Origin: Candidatus Gordonibacter avicola
GTDB taxonomy: Bacteria > Actinomycetota > Coriobacteriia > Coriobacteriales > Eggerthellaceae
NCBI GenBank assembly: GCA_019113915.1
Contig: DXGM01000016.1
Span: forward strand, 62,001-126,000
DNA length: 64,000 nucleotides
Direction of reading: 5' to 3'
In this document: one piece after another, positions 59,587 through 64,000 of the stretch
Position numbering within the stretch: position 1 is the stretch's first letter
Layout: every line of letters begins with the position of its first letter
Made by a program: the position numbers and the translations under genes
Notes under the pieces: generated by a model
Database searches by the model: none
Told to the model about the DNA's origin: nothing
Seen by the model: the letters and a program-made list of their open reading frames with translations, nothing else

Positions 59587-59766
59587 GGCTGGGGGGTTTG
59601 GGAGAGTTCTTGGCGCGCCGCTCCGCTGCTCAAATGCTCTTTCGCGCAACGCGCGGAAGAGCATTTTCGTGCGCTGCGCTCCTTCATGCTTTAGCATGCG
59701 CCCTTCGGGCGCGAAGAAGACAGTGTTCAGAAGCGCCAAGAACCCTCCCAACCCCCCCCCCCAGCC
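59587..59766. repeat. 180-bp multi-arm palindrome with a run of 11 C
   Basis: Outer arms 59587-59616 and 59733-59766 pair over most of their length (GGCTGGGGGG with CCCCCCCCAGCC; GTTCTTGGCGC with GCGCCAAGAAC). Inside are three hairpins: AAATGCTCTT/AAGAGCATTT (59632-59666), CATGC/GCATG (59684-59698) and GCGCCC/GGGCGC (59698-59712). C11 is at 59752-59762. It begins 14 bases after the plus-strand gene ends. Confidence 0.75.
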
Positions 59767-59780
59767 TACGCTGCTTTACT

Positions 59781-60203
59781 AGAGTGACGCGTTTACGCGC
59801 TACTGATTACGCCAGAAGCATCCCGCACCCCACACATAATGACGCGGGCTGAATAACCAGAAAGCATGACCAATAGACAGGTTGACCGTAGGGGCGTTTC
59901 ACGAAGCGCCCTTTCGCGCAAAGCGCGAAAACGCAGGTCAGAGCAACCATTTCACCCATCAATAACAACCAGGTACGTCAGCCCCCGTAGGGATGCTCTC
60001 CAGAGCATCCGTTCGCGCGGAGCGCGAAAACTCAGGTCATGGTTGTATGCTCCGCCTTCGGCGGAGAGGGCGCTTCGTGAAGCGCCCCTACGTAGATTAC
60101 CTTTTTAGTTAGATTTATGGTACATGAACAAGCCCTCGTCATAATGGTAGGGAGGGCGGCCATCTTGTGGCCTATTGGCCAGCGCGAAGCGCGTCACTCT
60201 TTT
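59781..60203 (+). repeat. MITE-like repeat family A, copy 5 (about 420 bp, variant ends)
   Basis: Ends AGAGTGACGCG and CGCGTCACTCT, both changed from GTGTGACGCG/CGCGTCACAC in the same way so that they still pair. Inside it has the family core twice (AAAACGCAGGTCAGAGC and AAAACTCAGGTCATGG), TCCGCCTTCGGCGGA, GAAGCGCCCCTACGTAG and TTTTTAGTTAGATTTATGG. The whole gap 59573-60315 has no gene. Confidence 0.78.
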
Positions 60204-60231
60204 TCGCGCGACGGAATACTACAACCACCAA

Positions 60232-60276
60232 ACCACGCAGGCGCGCCGGGGATGGGAAGGCGCGCCTGTGGGTGGT
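60232..60276 (-). terminator. Hairpin downstream of the InlB-repeat gene
   Basis: ACCACGCAGGCGCGCC (60232-60247) pairs with GGCGCGCCTG plus GGTGGT (60259-60276). On the minus strand it is followed by TTTGGTGGTTG. Probable terminator of the gene ending at 60316. Confidence 0.65.
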
Positions 60277-60315
60277 GGCGAGGCGGGTGGTCCTCACCGA
60301 GGATGTCGTTGGGTG

Positions 60316-61881
60316 TTAAGCGACACTCACCGCATAACTCAACTGAACAATGCTGCGGTACTGGTCAGGAAGGTAAGTAAGGCTCATCCCCGAAGGCAAC
60401 GAGAGGCCAAACTTTAAGGCAAGCTGCCCTTCGGTATTCCCCTCCTTAGCAGGAATAGTGAAGTTGGCAGAAGTCTTGGTGGTTGCCACTGGCACTTCAA
60501 CCACAGAACCCTGACCTGTGGGAGGCGTAAGCACCACCTTTGCTCCACTGGTATCTGCATTAGCAAAAAGAGAGTCAGCTCCTCCAAGCTTGGTGCTTTC
60601 AACCTCAGTAATCGTCAAGGGAACCACCGTACCTGAGCGGAAGGTGTTAGTGCCTCCTGTTGTTACATCGGTCACCTTGCCAGAGGCATCTATCTCCAGC
60701 ACACCTGCCGTGGGGAACTCACAGGAGATAACCAAGTCCCACTGAGCATAAAGAGTGACCGTAGTTCCAGGATTAACAGTCAGGTCAACACTTTGCTGAT
60801 TAGTGTAAGTCGTACCTGTACCGTCAGATTCGGTGTTCCAGCTAGTGAATTTATAACCTGTACGAGTAAAGCTATTTACAGTAAGCGCTTTAGCTTCACC
60901 ACGTACCATAGACATTGGTTGCATTGAGCCCGTACCATCGTTGCTGTTAAAGACAATGGTGTAGGCAGGGTTCCACTTAGCGTAAAGCGTGAAATCAGTG
61001 GTCACAGACGTGTTGAAGTTGTAGGGCGTCGTGCAAGAAGTATCCGTGTACCAGCCACCGAAGGCGTAACCTGCTCTTGTGGGATCAGAGGGTTTGGTGA
61101 CGTTGCCATTGGGAACCACTAGCTGCGAACTAACCGCAGAGCCTTCGTTAGAGTCGAAGGTAACCGTGTAGGCACTGCGACTATAGTGGGCCACGAAGGT
61201 GAGATCTTTAGCGGTGTTTGCAGGAATAGTATAGTTTGGCGTGGGGGTGGTGATACTCAGCTCGGCACACGTCCAGCCATCGAACTTATAGTTCGCTGGA
61301 GGGGCTGCGTTAGCAAGCTCTTTGGGAAGCTGGGTCACGTCATAGGTTTCAGGGTTTGAGCCAGGTTTTGTGCCACCACCTAGGGAGTATTTAATAGTGA
61401 AGGTATTAAGTTTCCAGCGGGCATAATAGGTAGCGGCCTCGACGGTTGACGTCGGCAGGCTAACTGCAGCACCGTTGGGAGTGGTGGACCAACCATCGAG
61501 TTCATAGCCCACCCTTTCGGGTTTGGTGGGAGGGGGTAATGTTTGTTCGAAGAGTGCAACATCAACCCCGTAGCTATCAGCCTGTTCCCATTTGCCTTGA
61601 TTACCCTGGAAGGTCACTCGAACCTTGACAGGTTCGGTGCTGTTGGAGTTAGTTACACGAAGGCCCACTCTGACAGAATCCGGCTGACCATCAGTGCCTG
61701 ATGACTGATTCTTGGACGAGTTCCATACGTGCAAACCCATGAGCGTGGTTCCGACGTTGGGCTCCTCCGCAAGTGCAGGCACAGACACCAGGGCTGTCAG
61801 AACCAGCGCACAAGCGAGAGCACACGCAGCAACCCGTCGAGTGAACCGCGCAGTATGTGATATGTTGTTCCTGCTTGACAT
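60316..61881 (-). CDS. Secreted protein with four InlB-type beta repeats
   Basis: A 521-residue exported protein. The signal peptide is RRVAACALACALVLTALVSVPALA. After a beta domain of about 70 residues, four Listeria-Bacteroides (InlB_B/Flg_new) repeats follow, each ending in a GY..xGW...YARW-type pattern: RVGYELDGWSTTPNGA...TYYARWKL, NYKFDGWTCAEL...FVAHYS, RAGYAFGGWYTDTSC...LYAKWN and RTGYKFTSWNTESDG...LYAQWD. A C-terminal domain of about 140 residues without LPXTG motif or membrane helix ends it, so it may be released or bound non-covalently. The family serves in surface adhesion. It lies downstream of a larger surface protein. Confidence 0.88.
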   Translation of the reverse strand: MSSRNNISHTARFTRRVAACALACALVLTALVSVPALAEEPNVGTTLMGLHVWNSSKNQSSGTDGQPDSVRVGLRVTNSNSTEPVKVRVTFQGNQGKWEQADSYGVDVALFEQTLPPPTKPERVGYELDGWSTTPNGAAVSLPTSTVEAATYYARWKLNTFTIKYSLGGGTKPGSNPETYDVTQLPKELANAAPPANYKFDGWTCAELSITTPTPNYTIPANTAKDLTFVAHYSRSAYTVTFDSNEGSAVSSQLVVPNGNVTKPSDPTRAGYAFGGWYTDTSCTTPYNFNTSVTTDFTLYAKWNPAYTIVFNSNDGTGSMQPMSMVRGEAKALTVNSFTRTGYKFTSWNTESDGTGTTYTNQQSVDLTVNPGTTVTLYAQWDLVISCEFPTAGVLEIDASGKVTDVTTGGTNTFRSGTVVPLTITEVESTKLGGADSLFANADTSGAKVVLTPPTGQGSVVEVPVATTKTSANFTIPAKEGNTEGQLALKFGLSLPSGMSLTYLPDQYRSIVQLSYAVSVA

Positions 61882-61985
61882 GCTTATTGGTATTCCTTCC
61901 GATAATCAACCCACGTGGGGCTTGTCGCAAAAGGTTGTACTGCGTATTTATTAAAACTCGCTGCAAGCCACCTCTCACTTGCCCC

Positions 61986-62079
61986 CCGTAGGGCAAGGGT
62001 TCTACCCTTGCCGTCAACCACGGGCAACTTGTCAGGTTTGTTGTTGTCGAGCGGCAAGGGCAGAGCCCTTGCCCTACGG
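61986..62079. repeat. Repeat family B, copy 2 (94 bp)
   Basis: Left arm CCGTAGGGCAAGGGTTCTAC plus CCTTGCCG, right arm CGGCAAGGGCAGAGCCCTTG plus CCCTACGG, centre GGGCAACTTGTCAGGTTTG. The same length as copy 1 at 21415-21508. It lies between the two surface protein genes; the gap 61882-62163 contains nothing else. Confidence 0.8.
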
Positions 62080-62163
62080 GAAACAAAAAACTTGCAACCT
62101 TCAAGCCCTCCCCCGTCGCAACCCCTGCCGGGGACACAGCTCCGGCAGATTCTGGATACGAGA

Positions 62164-64000
62164 TTAGAGGCAGAAGCAGGGGCAAACACCCCGCGAGCCG
62201 CTTGCGTTGCCGTCGCCGCTGGGGTAGCCGATCGCGTCCACCATAAGGAAGTCCTCGGAGAAGTTCGGATACACAGAACGCTCCCACCAAGAGGTACTTT
62301 TTATAAGGCTAGCATCATCACCAGTACCAGTGTTATTAGTCACCTTGCCATTCCAGTAAGCGTATTGCGTACCCTCTTGAGTTGACCAATGGGTGCTACC
62401 CCATTTACTGCCCGAAATTAACTCGGGCCAACTTGCGATGAAGAGTTTGTCATTGGAGGTAGTGATAGTAGAGATGCTGCCGTTATAGGCAGGCTGGTAC
62501 TTCTTCTTGACAACCTCGATAGAGTTTTGCAGATCGGCGGGGACTTGGTTCCAAATCGCGTCGTCGTCGGAGCTACTGTTACTGTTTGCAATAACATTAT
62601 CCTGATTCGGAAGGGAGGCGGGATTCATTCTTGCGCGAAGTTGGCTTTGGCCCCAGCCACCAGTACTGATATCCGGCGCAATGTTCATCTGGTAGGTTCC
62701 GCTCAGCAGGTTCTTGAACTGGAAGGTAAGGCCCGCTTTGCCACCTGATGCCTTGTCATCATGGAGGACGCCGATGATGCACAGGTCATAGGTTCCGCTC
62801 GTCCACGTGGACTTGCATTCGTACTTGGTGTCATCAGTGGCATAAGCCGCGTACATGCTGTAGTAGGGGGAACTTTGACCCTTCCTAGAGATATCTTGGA
62901 CATGCGCTTTGACATCGGCAAGAGAATAGACTGTCTTTGTTGAAGCGTCTTCCAAGTAAAAAGCATCGCCTTTGTCGCCAGTCCCTGTAAACGTAAGTGC
63001 CTCAAACGTGCACTTGACAGTTGCCAGTGAGACGGTAACTGGCTCGGTACCAGCACCTGCAGCCGTTTCCTTTACTTCGGCATTTGCGAGAGTAGTATCG
63101 TTTGTCAGATTCAAGCGGAAGGTATAGGGAGTTGAATAGCCAGCTGCAATGCCGAAGGCTGCTTTGTCGGTGGGTACGGCTGTATTATTTACTTTATCTA
63201 AATAACCGAAGTTCACAGCCGCACCTTCGTTGCCTTGTGGGTAGAGGCTAAAGAGATTTTGAGTATTGAGCTTTCTTGAGCTATCGAGTGTTTGAATGTG
63301 GTTGTCCACGCCAACGCTTGATGTACAGCTAACACTGGCAAGCTGCACAGACTGACCCGTAGAGTTGTTTTTGAAGAAAACAGTACCTGTGGCACACTCT
63401 GGCTTTGTTGCTACGTCGTAGCCGTTTCCATCTCCGAGGAATACTTGCGTAGGAGCGGTGACGCTGATTTGGGTGTTACGCGCTTCGGCGAGATAGGCGG
63501 CAGGCAAGGACGAATTGATGCTCGTGAGAGCGATGTCGGATCCGGCGTTGGGATTCGGAGAGACTTCGACTGTCCTGCTGGCGCGAGTGAGTTCTACGTC
63601 ATCCAAAGTGAGCACCGCGGTGACATCAGAGGTACCTGCTTTTTTGGCACTTACTTGGCCTGCATCTACTGATAAGGGTGCGGCAGCGTAGGAGTAGGAG
63701 GCTTCAACAGGCTCGGGAACTTGGAGGTTGCCGCCTTCTAGGAGATTGGCCTCCTGGCCTGCTTCGATGGTGAGGGGTTCTTCGGCAAGAGACACACCGT
63801 AAGGCATGAGGTGGTTGTTGTCGGAGGGAAGGCCGGGGTTCCAGGAGTTTTCGGAGCCAGAGGGGAAGTAGATCGAAACGTTAGTGCAACCTGCGAGAGC
63901 GTCGGTAGCGACTTCGGGAGTGCCGAGGGCTACTACGCGTTCGAGAGTTGAGCAGGAGGCAAAGGCTCGAGAGCCGATGGAGTTGATGCTGGCGGGGAGC
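62164..64000 (-). CDS. Large BspA-like surface protein, N-terminus beyond the right edge
   Basis: The open frame enters from the right edge and ends at 62164, at least 611 residues. The first visible part, LPASINSIGSRAFASCSTLE followed by RVVALGTPEVATDALAGCTN, is a leucine-rich repeat of the LRR_5/BspA type. It is followed by VSIYFPSGSENSWNP, and a beta-rich region with Thr/Ser/Asn/Val bias, in the manner of adhesins: VDAGQVSAKKAGTSDVTAVL and LTFQFKNLLSGTYQMNIAP. The C-terminus ends GVCPCFCL and shows no sorting signal. It is followed by the InlB-repeat gene. An ATG at 63807 (MPYGVSLAEEPLTI) is internal because the frame clearly continues upstream with domain sequence. Confidence 0.85.
   Translation of the reverse strand, partial: LPASINSIGSRAFASCSTLERVVALGTPEVATDALAGCTNVSIYFPSGSENSWNPGLPSDNNHLMPYGVSLAEEPLTIEAGQEANLLEGGNLQVPEPVEASYSYAAAPLSVDAGQVSAKKAGTSDVTAVLTLDDVELTRASRTVEVSPNPNAGSDIALTSINSSLPAAYLAEARNTQISVTAPTQVFLGDGNGYDVATKPECATGTVFFKNNSTGQSVQLASVSCTSSVGVDNHIQTLDSSRKLNTQNLFSLYPQGNEGAAVNFGYLDKVNNTAVPTDKAAFGIAAGYSTPYTFRLNLTNDTTLANAEVKETAAGAGTEPVTVSLATVKCTFEALTFTGTGDKGDAFYLEDASTKTVYSLADVKAHVQDISRKGQSSPYYSMYAAYATDDTKYECKSTWTSGTYDLCIIGVLHDDKASGGKAGLTFQFKNLLSGTYQMNIAPDISTGGWGQSQLRARMNPASLPNQDNVIANSNSSSDDDAIWNQVPADLQNSIEVVKKKYQPAYNGSISTITTSNDKLFIASWPELISGSKWGSTHWSTQEGTQYAYWNGKVTNNTGTGDDASLIKSTSWWERSVYPNFSEDFLMVDAIGYPSGDGNASGSRGVCPCFCL

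Noticed and set aside
59587..59766. Retron or group II intron RNA
   Set aside because: The fold is elaborate, but no reverse transcriptase gene is present anywhere in the window.

Overview
The window is a GC-rich chromosomal segment that reads like an anaerobic member of the Coriobacteriia (Eggerthellaceae type). The inference rests on gene content: Tat-exported molybdopterin oxidoreductases with private TorD chaperones, a Tat-exported fumarate-reductase-like flavoprotein divergent from a LuxR protein with a polytopic membrane N-terminus, an actinobacterial dnaK-grpE-dnaJ-hspR-clpB operon, NikR/HypE nickel-hydrogenase functions, and large InlB-repeat and BspA-like surface proteins. No species can be named from the sequence alone.

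Left part (1-19.5 kb): a c-di-GMP/phosphorelay operon (Hpt, REC-HD-GYP, and the start of a third gene) runs off the left edge. Then come tRNA-Arg(CCT), a lipoprotein, the flavoprotein/LuxR pair and a small XRE-type remnant. Next is a complete respiratory operon read leftward: molybdoenzyme, four-cluster ferredoxin, DmsC/NrfD anchor, TorD, NapG-like and NapH-like proteins. It is faced by a divergent MarR regulator, and the operon promoter has a 10-bp palindrome in its spacer. A truncated DUF4143 gene and a Na+/glycine-type symporter under a glycine riboswitch follow.

Middle part (19.5-43.8 kb): an AT-richer accessory pair (an unknown protein plus a Doc/Fic-like protein) lies behind a promoter-like sequence whose 20-bp spacer contains a run of ten G. 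Housekeeping and transport genes follow (aroK, EamA exporter, LytS-type kinase, TauE/SafE, glycosyltransferase, queT). A second molybdoenzyme operon has a haem-b/ferric-reductase-like anchor, with a two-component system just upstream whose kinase has a CxxCH haem motif. Then come rsgA, a TrkH potassium transporter with a tiny upstream membrane protein, and an NCS1 permease. A second accessory pair, an AAA ATPase with a TOPRIM-like partner, resembles AbiL/RloAB abortive-infection modules. Both accessory pairs end in the same short hairpin sequence.

Right part (43.8-64 kb): a nitrilase, a hydantoinase/DUF917 pair divergent from DUF1177/M29 aminopeptidase genes (a probable amide/hydantoin catabolic unit), the heat-shock operon, a ferredoxin, hypE-nikR, and two secreted surface proteins, the last open at the right edge.

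The gaps carry an unusual load of dispersed repeats: a MITE-like family with ends AAAAGTGTGACGCG/CGCGTCACACTTTT (five copies plus fragments), a second family built from arms of the type CCGTAGGGCAAGGG (two 94-bp copies plus a solo arm), two multi-arm palindromes, and three poly-C/poly-G runs of 10-12 bases.
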